A stretch of 64,000 nt of DNA from Virgibacillus_P tibetensis (GTDB taxonomy: Bacteria > Bacillota > Bacilli > Bacillales > Amphibacillaceae). The translations under genes were made by a program, and so were the position numbers. Below the pieces are notes generated by a model. It made no database searches. It worked only from the letters and a program-made list of their open reading frames with translations, and was not told the DNA's origin. Shown in pieces: positions 7,549 through 16,578 of the stretch (position 1 is the stretch's first letter; each line of letters starts with the position of its first letter). The stretch spans positions 248,001-312,000 of the forward strand of contig NZ_JARZFX010000003.1 in the NCBI RefSeq assembly GCF_036026595.1. The letters run 5' to 3'.

Positions 7549-9054
7549 ATGAGAAAAAGCAGAAAAAAACAATCTACTACTAGCCTCTTTCCATTAAAAG
7601 TTGAAGAACTAAAGAAACAAATCGAGGAAAAATTCGAAAACAACACCGACCTAAACATAACCATTTACGAGCATCAAAACAAAAATTTAATCGTATTTTA
7701 TATATCCTATCAAGTTGCAAAGGAAAAAGTGGAAAACGTATTATTAAAACCTTTGTTGGAAAGTAAAAAGGAGTGGGATACTTCTTCTATTTTAAACGAA
7801 ATACCTTTAAGCGCTGGTGAAACTGTAGATAAGAAAGAAAATATACTTAAGAATCTTATAAACGGAAGTGTCATCGTCTACGTAGAGAATGAAAATGCAG
7901 CTGTATCCTACGTCATGCTAAATGTAGAAAAGCGCGGATTAGAGAAGGCAGAAACCGAATCTGTAGTTATCGGACCTCAAGTAGCTTTCACCGAATCATT
8001 AGAAACTAACCTAAATATAATACGCTGGCGTATCCGTTCAACCGATTTAGTCCTGGAAAAGTTCTTAATTGGTGAAAGAACACCTCGGGAGGTACGGCTG
8101 CTTTACTTAAAGTCTCTAGCAAATGAAACAGACGTTAGTACGATGCGGCAGCGTTTACAGGATTTAGTAGTTGATGAAATAGAAGATGGCAATGTACTTA
8201 TGCAATACATCGAGGACTCTTCTTCTACTATTTTTCCGCAATATTATGCAACAGAGCTTCCTGACCGTGCCTCATACGCAATAACGAAGGGACGGCTTAG
8301 TGTATTGGTAGAAAACAGTCCCACTGCAATTATAGCCCCAACTACTTTTATTAGTTTCTTTGAATCTACTGAGGACTTATATATGCGCTGGAATGCAGGT
8401 TCCTTTTTAAGGATATTACGGTTTTTTTCCATTTTTATCTCTGTGCTGTTAACACCTATGTACGTTGCAGCCGTTACTTTTCATTATGAGATCATCCCAT
8501 TAGAGTTACTTACATCCATCGGTGAATCCAGAGCGAAGGTACCTTTTCCTCCGATATTTGAAGCGTTACTTCTCGAATTACTGATTGAGCTTTTACGAGA
8601 AGCTGGGGCGCGATTACCGACTAAGGTAGGGCAAACAATCGGTATTGTTGGAGGAGTAGTTGTTGGAACAGCAGCTGTACAGGCTGGGATTACAAGCGAT
8701 ATTCTAATTATCTTTGTTACGATAAGTGCATTAGCATCGTTTACTGTACCCAGCTATTTGATGGGAACAACGATACGCGTCCTGCGTTTTCCCATGATTA
8801 TATTAGCAGGTACCCTGGGGATCATTGGAATTATGTTTGGGATTTGTTTTTTATTCATTCATTTACTGAAATTAACTTCCTTGGGACGTCCATATCTTTC
8901 ACCCGTCTATCCATTCCAATCGGAAGATTTTAATAAAACATTTTTCCGATTTCCTAGTACATTTCAGGGAAAGCGCTTTGTCTCTTATCGCCCAAAAGAT
9001 TTGATGCGTTTTAATAATAAGACTGCTAAAGAAAAAAACGATATTGATGAGTAG
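7549..9054 (+). CDS. Spore germination receptor subunit A (GerA family)
   Basis: This 501-aa protein has a hydrophilic N-terminal half and a C-terminal membrane domain of about five segments, the standard layout of GerAA/GerBA/GerKA proteins in the inner spore membrane. Family motifs include VIGPQVAFTESLETNLNIIRWR, shown here only in part, and a PFPPIFEALLLELLIELLREAG region typical of the membrane domain. ATG 7549 follows GGGGG with 5-nt spacing; a TTG four codons earlier lies at the SD and is less likely. It is the first of three overlapping or closely spaced ger genes; the germinant cannot be read from sequence. Confidence 0.92.
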   Translation: MRKSRKKQSTTSLFPLKVEELKKQIEEKFENNTDLNITIYEHQNKNLIVFYISYQVAKEKVENVLLKPLLESKKEWDTSSILNEIPLSAGETVDKKENILKNLINGSVIVYVENENAAVSYVMLNVEKRGLEKAETESVVIGPQVAFTESLETNLNIIRWRIRSTDLVLEKFLIGERTPREVRLLYLKSLANETDVSTMRQRLQDLVVDEIEDGNVLMQYIEDSSSTIFPQYYATELPDRASYAITKGRLSVLVENSPTAIIAPTTFISFFESTEDLYMRWNAGSFLRILRFFSIFISVLLTPMYVAAVTFHYEIIPLELLTSIGESRAKVPFPPIFEALLLELLIELLREAGARLPTKVGQTIGIVGGVVVGTAAVQAGITSDILIIFVTISALASFTVPSYLMGTTIRVLRFPMIILAGTLGIIGIMFGICFLFIHLLKLTSLGRPYLSPVYPFQSEDFNKTFFRFPSTFQGKRFVSYRPKDLMRFNNKTAKEKNDIDE

Positions 9055-9067
9055 GTGAGGTGCCCAG

Positions 9068-10189
9068 ATGGAAATTAACGTTAAAATGAAGTCGATTATG
9101 CATGTTCGAGCATTTTATTTGTTTTTCATTATATCCTCTATCCAACTGGGCGTAGGGGTAATAGGGGTTCCTAGTATTCTTTTTATGAATGCAAGGCAAG
9201 ATGCATGGATATCGATTATTATCGCCTTCATTTATATCGTTGTGGTCTTATTGGTTATGTTTCTAATTCTTAATCAATATGAAAATGCAGATATATTCGG
9301 AATCCAGGTTGATATTTTTGGTAATTGGCTGGGGAAAATGCTAGGAACCGTTTATATTATCTACTTTGCAATTGCCTTACTGTCCATCCTTATAACCTAT
9401 ATAGAAGTCATTAAAGTTTTTATTTTCCCGGAATTAAATAATTTTATAATGGGTTTGCTATTACTGAGTTTAGTTGTATACACTGTTTTAGGTGGATTTC
9501 GTGTGATTGTCGGTATTTGTTTCATTTTTTTCATGCTGACCCATTGGATATTATTCTTATTAATTGAACCAGCACTCAAGATGGAACTAACTCACTTTCA
9601 GCCCTTATTTCAAGCTTCATTTACCGAATTAATGGAGGGCGCTAAATCTACGTCCTATACTTTTACAGGAATAGAAATACTTTTTCTCGTTTATCCCTTC
9701 ATACAAAATAAAGAAAAAGTAAAAATTCCTGTTTTATTGGCAGCCTTTTGGACAATGTTAATTGTTACTCTCACTACAGTTATTTCAATGGGATTTTTTG
9801 CCCCTGAACAGCTGGAACGAAGAGAATGGCCAGTATTAACCTTATTTAAAATTCAGACCTTCTCTTTTATTGAACGTCTTGATTATGTCGTTGTAGCCGA
9901 ATGGATGATGATAATATTACCAAATATGGTTCTGTTAATGTGGGGCGTGACCTACGGGATGAAACGGCTATATAAGGTCCCTCAAAAGACTTCCTTATAT
10001 TTGGTTGCATTAATGCTTTTAATTGGTTGTACTTTCATTGATCAGCACTTTCAAATACAACGCGTAATTAATGCAGTAGATCAATTTGGATTATGGCTTG
10101 TCTATGTGTATCCATTCTTACTTTTGCCACTCGTATTAATTAAAAATAAAAGGCGAAAAAAGAAAGGAGAAGGAATTCATGCTAAATAG
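9068..10189 (+). CDS. Spore germination receptor subunit B (GerAB-type permease)
   Basis: A 373-aa protein with about ten membrane helices, a member of the APC-like spore germination permease family that probably binds the germinant amino acid or nucleoside. It starts at ATG 9068 after AGGTGAGGTG, 13 bp after the A-subunit gene. It overlaps the C-subunit gene by 11 bp, which indicates translational coupling. Confidence 0.92.
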   Translation: MEINVKMKSIMHVRAFYLFFIISSIQLGVGVIGVPSILFMNARQDAWISIIIAFIYIVVVLLVMFLILNQYENADIFGIQVDIFGNWLGKMLGTVYIIYFAIALLSILITYIEVIKVFIFPELNNFIMGLLLLSLVVYTVLGGFRVIVGICFIFFMLTHWILFLLIEPALKMELTHFQPLFQASFTELMEGAKSTSYTFTGIEILFLVYPFIQNKEKVKIPVLLAAFWTMLIVTLTTVISMGFFAPEQLERREWPVLTLFKIQTFSFIERLDYVVVAEWMMIILPNMVLLMWGVTYGMKRLYKVPQKTSLYLVALMLLIGCTFIDQHFQIQRVINAVDQFGLWLVYVYPFLLLPLVLIKNKRRKKKGEGIHAK

Positions 10190-11324
10190 CAGGTTTATTT
10201 ATATTTTAATTATCTTGTTAGTACTACTGACAGCATGTGTACCAACAAGAGAATTGGAAAGATTGGGAATTATAAATACATATGGGATAGATATTTCGAA
10301 TTCTCAGGATGGCCAAATTGAGTCTACACTCATTGTTTTTCAATTTGATGCCCAGGCAGAAAATGTTACCAAAACACTTTCAGGATTAGGGTATACTGTC
10401 AAAGGAGCCCGTGAAAATGCGAACACAAAATCCAGCTATATATTAAGTCCAGGGCAAGTTCGTCTGATGTTATACGGAAAAGAAGCAGCAGAGGAGGGTA
10501 TATTTAATTATGTTTCCCCACTGGTACGAGATGCCCGCGTTCCCGCCACCATGCTATTGGCCGTCACTAACACTACTGCTAAAGAGGTTCTAACATTAGG
10601 ACAGGAGAATACATCGATTAACGTAGGGCAATACCTGCATGATTTAATTGAACAAGAGTACAGTGAAGACCTTATACCAAGAGTTACACTACATGACTTT
10701 ACCCATAAACTGGCCGCCGTTGGCGAAGATCCAATCTTACCTGTAATTAATTTAGTAGAAGATATACCACAATTAACATCGATTGGGATTTTTAAGGATG
10801 ATAAGTATGTAGAAGAAATTTCTATACCGGATGCTTTATGGCTCAATCTGTTTCACAAAAGAGTTCAGTCAGCACCTCTTGAGCTCAGACTTACTAGAGA
10901 GCCATTTAAGGAATACATTCAATCTCAAAATGGGCCCCAATCGGATAAAGAAGACATTCATATAGTAATAGATATTAGTGGAAGCAGCCATACGAAAATA
11001 ACACATACAGATGAGCTGCGTTATAAAACAGATATAAACTTAGAAATTGATTTGAGGGAGTTCTCTGAAGAATTAATGATAGAGGATGAGCAAGTTGCAG
11101 ACGTATTGGAAAAAGAAGTAGAAAGAGCAATTAAAGCTAATTACGAAACACTGTTGGAAAAGCTGCAGGAAATAAATTCAGACCCATTCGGTTTTGGTCA
11201 GATTTATAGAGCTAAAAATAGAAATAGTCCATTAACGCAAGATAAATGGCGTGAGAAATTTCCTGATATATCTGTAGAATTTAATGTAAATGTAAAATTA
11301 AAAAATTATGGAACAGTAAAATAA
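10179..11324 (+). CDS. Spore germination receptor subunit C (Ger(x)C lipoprotein)
   Basis: The 381-aa protein has a lipoprotein signal with lipobox LTAC (Cys20) and the long extracytoplasmic Ger(x)C domain. It would be anchored to the outer face of the inner spore membrane and complete the ABC receptor. The start ATG 10179 has AAGGAGAAGG just upstream and lies inside the end of the B-subunit gene. The operon ends at the shared terminator at 11327. Confidence 0.92.
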   Translation: MLNSRFIYILIILLVLLTACVPTRELERLGIINTYGIDISNSQDGQIESTLIVFQFDAQAENVTKTLSGLGYTVKGARENANTKSSYILSPGQVRLMLYGKEAAEEGIFNYVSPLVRDARVPATMLLAVTNTTAKEVLTLGQENTSINVGQYLHDLIEQEYSEDLIPRVTLHDFTHKLAAVGEDPILPVINLVEDIPQLTSIGIFKDDKYVEEISIPDALWLNLFHKRVQSAPLELRLTREPFKEYIQSQNGPQSDKEDIHIVIDISGSSHTKITHTDELRYKTDINLEIDLREFSEELMIEDEQVADVLEKEVERAIKANYETLLEKLQEINSDPFGFGQIYRAKNRNSPLTQDKWREKFPDISVEFNVNVKLKNYGTVK

Positions 11325-11326
11325 AA

Positions 11327-11361
11327 GAAAGCAGCTGTAAGTCTTTGGCTCAGCTGCTTTC
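11327..11361. terminator. Bidirectional terminator between ger and opu operons
   Basis: An 11-bp perfect stem (GAAAGCAGCTG with CAGCTGCTTTC) lies between two convergent operons, three bases after gerC and ten bases from the end of opuAA. Confidence 0.7.
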
Positions 11362-11370
11362 CCAATTAGG

Positions 11371-12579
11371 TTAACCGTGATATTCTTCACTTTCCGTAAC
11401 ATCATCGGATACTAAACCAGCTAGTACATGGACACGCAGGATAAATCCAATAAGCTTACCATCCTTATTGACCACTGCCAATGGGAACATAGATTCCAAT
11501 GCTTTCGGGATCAAATCATTAACATATTCATCCTGTTTTACGATGGTAATATCACTTCGCAGTACATCTTCCAACGTCTGCTTCTCTTTAATCCCTTTTA
11601 TGGCGTCATCAATTGTAACTATCCCTTTTATATGGCGTGCCCTATCAACAACAAACACACTGGATATACCGTTTTCCTTCATTTCCTTGACAGCTACATT
11701 CAGCCCATCTTTCATGGATACTAAAGCATTTGGCTTAATCATAACATGTTCTGCCTGAAATACTTTAGACCGGTCAATATCCTTTATGAAATCAGATATA
11801 TAGTCATTTTCTGGTGCTTCAATGATTTCTTCAGGTGTGCCAATTTGAACCACTCGGCCGTCCTTCATTACTGCTACACGATCACCAATCTTAAAGGCTT
11901 CATTCACATCATGTGTAATAAATATAATTGTTTTTTGCAGCCGCTCCTGAATGTCCAAAAGTTCTAATTGCATCTCACGGCGAATAAGTGGATCCAGTGC
12001 ACTGAACGGCTCATCCATCAGTAAGATATCAGGGTCATTAGCCAATGCACGCGCTAACCCTACACGTTGTTGCATTCCACCTGACAGCTCATCAGGGTAT
12101 TTATCTTCATAGCCCTTTAAACCAACAATCTCGATATTTTTTTGTGCAATCTTGCGACGTTCCTCTTTTGTTACATTACGAATTTCCAAGCCATATTCTA
12201 CGTTAGCCATAATCGTTCTATGACTAAATAAACCGAAATGCTGGAATACCATTGCAATCTTTTCCTGTCTCACTTTTTTAAGCTGTGAACCCGAATAGGC
12301 AACGATATCTTCATCATCTATATAAATGGACCCGGTTGTAGGTTTATTTAATAAATTAAAACAACGAATGAGTGTAGACTTTCCACTGCCTGAGAGGCCC
12401 ATAATGACAAATACTTCGCCTTTCTTTATATCCATCGAGGCATCATAGACACCAACCGTATGATTGGTTTTCGCCAATATCTCATCTTTTGCCATACCTT
12501 CCTTAATCATAGGTATAACAGACTTCGGTTTTGGTCCAAAAATCTTTGAGACATTTACCAATTTAATCTTTGTTGTCAT
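11371..12579 (-). CDS. opuAA: Glycine betaine ABC transporter, ATP-binding protein
   Basis: OpuAA powers uptake of glycine betaine and related osmoprotectants. The 402-aa protein has Walker A GLSGSGKST, signature LSGGMQQR, Walker B ILLMDEP and the H-loop FITHD. Two CBS domains follow from about residue 280 and in the family sense ionic strength. It overlaps opuAB by one base (12579), so the two are coupled. It is the last gene of an operon ordered binding protein, permease, ATPase, which differs from B. subtilis opuAA-AB-AC. Confidence 0.93.
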   Translation of the reverse strand: MTTKIKLVNVSKIFGPKPKSVIPMIKEGMAKDEILAKTNHTVGVYDASMDIKKGEVFVIMGLSGSGKSTLIRCFNLLNKPTTGSIYIDDEDIVAYSGSQLKKVRQEKIAMVFQHFGLFSHRTIMANVEYGLEIRNVTKEERRKIAQKNIEIVGLKGYEDKYPDELSGGMQQRVGLARALANDPDILLMDEPFSALDPLIRREMQLELLDIQERLQKTIIFITHDVNEAFKIGDRVAVMKDGRVVQIGTPEEIIEAPENDYISDFIKDIDRSKVFQAEHVMIKPNALVSMKDGLNVAVKEMKENGISSVFVVDRARHIKGIVTIDDAIKGIKEKQTLEDVLRSDITIVKQDEYVNDLIPKALESMFPLAVVNKDGKLIGFILRVHVLAGLVSDDVTESEEYHG

Positions 12580-13436
12580 TAGTTTGTCCCCCTGTGTCTC
12601 TGAAGTTTATCTGCTACACCGTTTGTGATCCGATCAATAATAATAGCTAAGAATACAATGCTGATCCCAGCCTCAAAGCCTAACGCAATGTCGATACGGT
12701 TAATTGAAATTAATACTTGCTCACCTAAACCGGAAGCACCTACCATCGATGCGATAACGACCATCGCCAATGCCATCATCGTTGTCTGATTGACACCTGC
12801 CATAATGGTTGGTAACGCTTGGGGCAGTTGAACCTTTCTAAGCATTTGCCATTTAGAAGAACCGAATGATTGCGCTGATTCTATTACTTCTTTGTCTACC
12901 CCGCGTATAGCAAGTTCAGTCAAACGGATAACCGGTGGTAGAGCATAGATCAACGTTGCAAATATAGCTGATACATTACCTAATCCAAAGAAGAAGATCG
13001 CAGGTATCAAGTAAACAAAACTCGGCATTGTCTGCATTGCATCAAGCAATGGTCGCAGGATCGTTGAAGAACCTTTACTAAATGCCATCCAGACTCCTAC
13101 CGGAATACCAATTATTAAACATATAAGTACAGCTGTTACTATGATAGCAATAGTTGTCATCATATCTTCCCATAAACCGAAAGTGCCAATTAAGAAAATA
13201 AAAAATCCATATAGAATCCCTGAAAATACAGATCTGAAATACCAGCCTAATAATACTATTATTAAAATAAATAACCACCAAGGCATAAACATTAAAAAAT
13301 CATCTATACCATTAATAGTTCTTGATGCTACAAAGAAAATTAAATCAAAAAATCCTTCCAGTGATGAATCTAAAAAGCTAACAAACAAATCTACATAATC
13401 ACCTATTTGTGTGCGTATATCCGGAAAATCCCCCAT
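12579..13436 (-). CDS. opuAB: Glycine betaine ABC transporter, permease
   Basis: The 285-aa permease has about seven membrane segments and the binding-protein-dependent transport signature near EVIESAQSFGSSKWQMLRKV. The N terminus (MGDFPDIRTQIGDYVDLFV) aligns with that of OpuAB proteins, so ATG 13436 is the start; no other NTG codon except CTG is available before an in-frame stop. The ribosome binding site AGGTGA is 27 nt upstream, but an 8-bp hairpin fills 19 of those bases (see that feature). Confidence 0.92.
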   Translation of the reverse strand: MGDFPDIRTQIGDYVDLFVSFLDSSLEGFFDLIFFVASRTINGIDDFLMFMPWWLFILIIVLLGWYFRSVFSGILYGFFIFLIGTFGLWEDMMTTIAIIVTAVLICLIIGIPVGVWMAFSKGSSTILRPLLDAMQTMPSFVYLIPAIFFFGLGNVSAIFATLIYALPPVIRLTELAIRGVDKEVIESAQSFGSSKWQMLRKVQLPQALPTIMAGVNQTTMMALAMVVIASMVGASGLGEQVLISINRIDIALGFEAGISIVFLAIIIDRITNGVADKLQRHRGTN

Positions 13437-13474
13437 AGGCAGACTGCATTTGATGCAGTCCTCTCACCTCTCTT
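13437..13474 (-). promoter_or_regulatory. Hairpin between Shine-Dalgarno sequence and opuAB start
   Basis: Reading left, the order is AGAGAGGTGAGAG, then an 8-bp perfect stem with a 3-nt loop (13453-13460 with 13442-13449), then TGCCT and the ATG. With the hairpin folded, AGGTGA is 8 nt from the start codon; unfolded it is 27 nt away. Translation should therefore depend on the hairpin. Confidence 0.6.
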
Positions 13475-13501
13475 TTTCATGAATTATAGTTTAGAGAAAA
13501 A

Positions 13502-13525
13502 CAGCCAGCCATGCGGCCGGCTGCT
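13502..13525 (-). terminator. Terminator-like hairpin between opuAC and opuAB
   Basis: AGCCGGCC, loop GCAT and GGCTGGCT, followed by GTTTTTC in the leftward direction, lies 10 bp after the opuAC stop and before opuAB. A partial terminator here would give more binding protein than permease and ATPase, a common design in ABC import operons. Confidence 0.6.
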
Positions 13526-13534
13526 TCTTCTATG

Positions 13535-14530
13535 TTATTGCAAAGTACCTTTTATTTTTTCAGCCACTTCATCAGATACCCAGCCAGTCCAGATATCTTC
13601 ATGTTCGTTCATCCACCAGACTGCTGCTTCTTCCGCAGATGCATCATTATCATCCATGTAACTCAATGCTTCTTCTGTCAGTGCACTGCTTGTTTCATAA
13701 TTACGTAAGAATTCAACGAGCTCTGGTGCTTGTTCTGGTAAGTCTTTATGAACAGCAACAACTACATCATTAGGCGGGAACTCTGTAGCTTTTGTATCTT
13801 TCCATATTTCCTCGTCAAAAGCAGGCTCTTCCAATAATGTCAGATCATATTGCGCGGTTACTGCAGTAGGTGACCAATAATAGCCAACCCAAGCGTCCCC
13901 AGAATTATATGCACTTGTTAAGTCTGCCACGATTGCTGAATCCGAACCTGGCATGAAGTTATTCATCGTTTCTTCTAATCCATAAGCATCGAATTTATCA
14001 TTAATTGCATCAGCAACAGCCCAGCCGCTAGGTGCATTTATTACTCGGCCTCTGCCTGGATCTTCCGGATCTTCAAAAATCTCCGGATATTTCTTTAAAT
14101 CTTCTACTGTTCTCAATTCTGGTGCCATAGGCTCAATTCCACGTTCTTCATCGCCCTCAATCACGTATGTAGGAACATATAAACCTTGAATATTATCATC
14201 AAAGTTAGTAGCGACTCTTTCAACGTCCCCAGCTTCAATCGCTTCTTCATAAACTTCTTTTATATTATCAGTCCAAACTTCCATATACACATTAATATCA
14301 CCATCAATAAACCCTTGGAATGTAGCGGCAGTAGAACCAGCTATTACATCTGTGTCATACCCATATCCTTCTTCAATAATTTTCTGTGCAATACTGTTAT
14401 GTACTCGGATACTATCCCATCCAGCGTCGGCCAGAACAATTGTATCAATTTCTTTTTCAGCACCCGAATCACCGCAGGCCGAAAGAACTACTAAAATAGC
14501 AGCGGAAAATAAAAATAATAATTTCTTCAT
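13535..14530 (-). CDS. opuAC: Glycine betaine-binding lipoprotein
   Basis: This 331-aa substrate-binding protein carries a lipoprotein signal (VVLSACGD, Cys at about residue 19). The mature domain begins with TIVLADAGWDSIRVHN and has several tryptophans (VYMEVWTDN, GWAVAD, VGYYWSP) of the kind that form the aromatic cage for the quaternary ammonium group. It is the first gene of the operon, with RBS AGAGGG before ATG 14530, and is separated from opuAB by a terminator-like hairpin. Confidence 0.9.
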   Translation of the reverse strand: MKKLLFLFSAAILVVLSACGDSGAEKEIDTIVLADAGWDSIRVHNSIAQKIIEEGYGYDTDVIAGSTAATFQGFIDGDINVYMEVWTDNIKEVYEEAIEAGDVERVATNFDDNIQGLYVPTYVIEGDEERGIEPMAPELRTVEDLKKYPEIFEDPEDPGRGRVINAPSGWAVADAINDKFDAYGLEETMNNFMPGSDSAIVADLTSAYNSGDAWVGYYWSPTAVTAQYDLTLLEEPAFDEEIWKDTKATEFPPNDVVVAVHKDLPEQAPELVEFLRNYETSSALTEEALSYMDDNDASAEEAAVWWMNEHEDIWTGWVSDEVAEKIKGTLQ

Positions 14531-14719
14531 AATTTTTTACCCTCTTTTTCTATATATTTAATCCAAAAAAATGGATTTTTTAATAGATTAAAATCAAAAC
14601 ATGGAAAACAATTAGCTGTTTTTTTACAGTATACCTTTTTAGTAAAATACGGTAAGTAAGCAGGAAAGCAAGCTCATAAAATCTGTAAATGAGGAATAGA
14701 ATTTCATTTACGGAGGATT

Positions 14720-14773
14720 ATGAAAATGAAATTCATTATGTTTTTTTTATCTATAACAATATTAATACTATAG
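14720..14773 (+). CDS. Possible 17-aa hydrophobic peptide
   Basis: GGAGG, 3 nt later ATG, then a 17-codon frame (MKMKFIMFFLSITILIL) that is one membrane segment. A hairpin with 8-bp arms GTAAATGA/TCATTTAC stands just before the RBS. There is no clear promoter or terminator. The remaining gap 14531-14879 shows nothing else beyond the opuAC leader. Confidence 0.3.
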   Translation: MKMKFIMFFLSITILIL

Positions 14774-14879
14774 AATCATCCGAACTTATACAACCATACC
14801 AAGGAGCTGTAATCCAGGATAATTCATGAATATGTTATAATAACTCTATTTTCCAACACATTTCAGCTTTATCATCATG

Positions 14880-15196
14880 AATACTCGCAATAACTCTTTT
14901 TCGCAACTGTTGATCTTCGCTGCGGGCAGTCGACTCCTGCGGGAATAGCACGTGTTTGAAGACCCCGCAGCGGTGGTTTGTGGGGATGGAAGGCTAACAT
15001 CCTGTTAGCTCGAGGCTGAAGCCGTGCTGCGGCAAAGAAAACACTGCAAAGCGAATGAAATGAAGCTGAGCAGATGTTGCACTTGTACCCGGAGTGGTGA
15101 AAGCGACTGACCGGAGCGGAAATCAACAATGCAGTCACGTCGTACTTTATATATTTCATGTCAAAAACAACATTTGTTTTCGGTGGGGCGAGTAAC
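14880..15196. repeat. Interspersed repeat family A, copy 2
   Basis: It has the same interior as copy 1 (GTCGACTCCTGCGGGAATAG, GAAGACCCCGCAGCGGTGG, GGCAAAGAAAACACTGCAAA, TTGCACTTGTACCCGGAG). The right end is GTCACGTCGTACTTTATAT followed by the TGTCAAAAACAACATTTG tail and TTTTCGGTGGGGCGAGTAA. The left inverted end is missing, so the copy is truncated. Confidence 0.7.
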
Positions 15197-15197
15197 G

Positions 15198-15292
15198 CAA
15201 ATGCCTCACTGAAATACTTCTATGCTTTTGTACCGAGTAATCGCAAAATGCCTCACTGAAATACTTCTATGCTTTTGTACCGAGTAATCGCA
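15198..15292. repeat. Two tandem 47-bp units plus GGTACA repeats
   Basis: The unit containing ATGCCTCACTGAAATACTTC and GCTTTTGTACCGAGTAATCG occurs twice with a period of 47 bp. It is followed by three GGTACA units to about 15312. A single version of the same tail follows repeat copy 1. Confidence 0.85.
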
Positions 15293-15342
15293 GGTACAGG
15301 TACAGGTACAGTCCCAATCTTTAAGAAAACAGCCAATCAAAA

Positions 15343-15380
15343 AACTCCCCCTGCTGGTAATATACTAGCTAAGGGGAGTT
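15343..15380. terminator. Terminator of the murG-like gene
   Basis: Arms ACTCCCC and GGGGAGT flank a 21-nt loop, with A/T runs on both sides, 12 bp from the gene end at 15392. Confidence 0.6.
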
Positions 15381-15391
15381 CTTTGTTTATC

Positions 15392-16462
15392 TTATTTTTG
15401 AACTTCATTAATAATTTCTACGACACGATCACGTGCTTTTTCACTTTTGTATTCTTTCATTGTTTCTATCATCAATGGCGCAAAATCCTGTAATTGAGTT
15501 AACTCTTCCACTAACTTATCTTCTGTTAAAATTTCTTCCTCCATGACCCGTGCATACCTTTTTTCAGCAAAGGATTTGGCATTTATTATTTGATCGCCTC
15601 TGCTCGCCTCTTTAGATAAGGGGATGAGCAGCATTGGAATTCGCAATGCCAAAAATTCAAATATTGCATTGGAACCAGCACGGGATAATACATAATCAGT
15701 TGCAGCAAAGATATCTTTTAACTCTTCATTAACATATTCAAATTGCTTATAACCCTTTTCATTAATAGAGTAATCAACTTTATCATGACCACATATATGA
15801 ATAATCTGGAAGTTATTCAATAACTTGGATAAACTGTTTCTAACAGTACGATTAATCTTTTCAGAGCCACCACTTCCACCCATAATAAGTAGAACCGGCT
15901 TTTCATTTGTGAGGCCGGCATAAGACAAACCTTTTTCCTTACTGCCCATAAACAGTTCATCTCTAATTACAGCCCCAACATATTCAGCTTTTTTTTCCGG
16001 AAGAAAGTTCATTGTTTCAGGAAATGTTGCCAACACCTTTTTTGTAAAAGGAATAGCTATCTTATTCGCAAGTCCTGGCGTATAATCAGATTCATGAATA
16101 ACTGCAGGAACTCGGCGCATTTTGGCAGCCAGCACAACAGGAACGGATACAAATCCACCCTTAGAAAATACAACGCCAGGCTTACGTTTACCTATAATGC
16201 GATATGCCTGGAAGGTACCCTTTAGAACTTTAAACGGATCCTTCAAATTTTCTTTGGATAGATACCGGCGTAATTTACCGGTTGAAACTGGATGGTATGT
16301 TACTCCCTCTAATTGCCCGATGAGTTTTTTTTCAATGCCATCTTTAGACCCTATATAATCAATTTCCCAACCTTCGCGCTGATAGTATGGAATCAACGCA
16401 AGATTTACTATGACATGTCCGGCAGTTCCTCCTCCGGTAAAGAGTATTCGTTTATCTTTCAT
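15392..16462 (-). CDS. MurG-like UDP-GlcNAc:lipid I glycosyltransferase
   Basis: The 356-aa protein is a GT28 enzyme of the MurG family, which adds GlcNAc to lipid I to make lipid II on the inner face of the membrane. Glycine loops FTGGGTAGH and MGGSGGSEK, FSKGGFVSVPV and the donor-site stretch SRAGSNAIFEFL are present. It resembles the second MurG type found outside the division cluster in Bacillus species. In the first loop the usual H-x-x-P-N (GHVTPN) reads GHVIVN. It stands alone between a repeat and the MATE gene, with RBS AAAGGGAG before ATG 16462. Confidence 0.82.
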   Translation of the reverse strand: MKDKRILFTGGGTAGHVIVNLALIPYYQREGWEIDYIGSKDGIEKKLIGQLEGVTYHPVSTGKLRRYLSKENLKDPFKVLKGTFQAYRIIGKRKPGVVFSKGGFVSVPVVLAAKMRRVPAVIHESDYTPGLANKIAIPFTKKVLATFPETMNFLPEKKAEYVGAVIRDELFMGSKEKGLSYAGLTNEKPVLLIMGGSGGSEKINRTVRNSLSKLLNNFQIIHICGHDKVDYSINEKGYKQFEYVNEELKDIFAATDYVLSRAGSNAIFEFLALRIPMLLIPLSKEASRGDQIINAKSFAEKRYARVMEEEILTEDKLVEELTQLQDFAPLMIETMKEYKSEKARDRVVEIINEVQK

Positions 16463-16578
16463 ATAATGTACTCCCTTTCTTTCGTAATTCGAAGTAAAAC
16501 GATATAATTGCTTTTATTTTTAGCTTTTGAGAACCTTTCTCTATCCTATTAGAAAACTACAGAAAAAGGAAGCGTATT

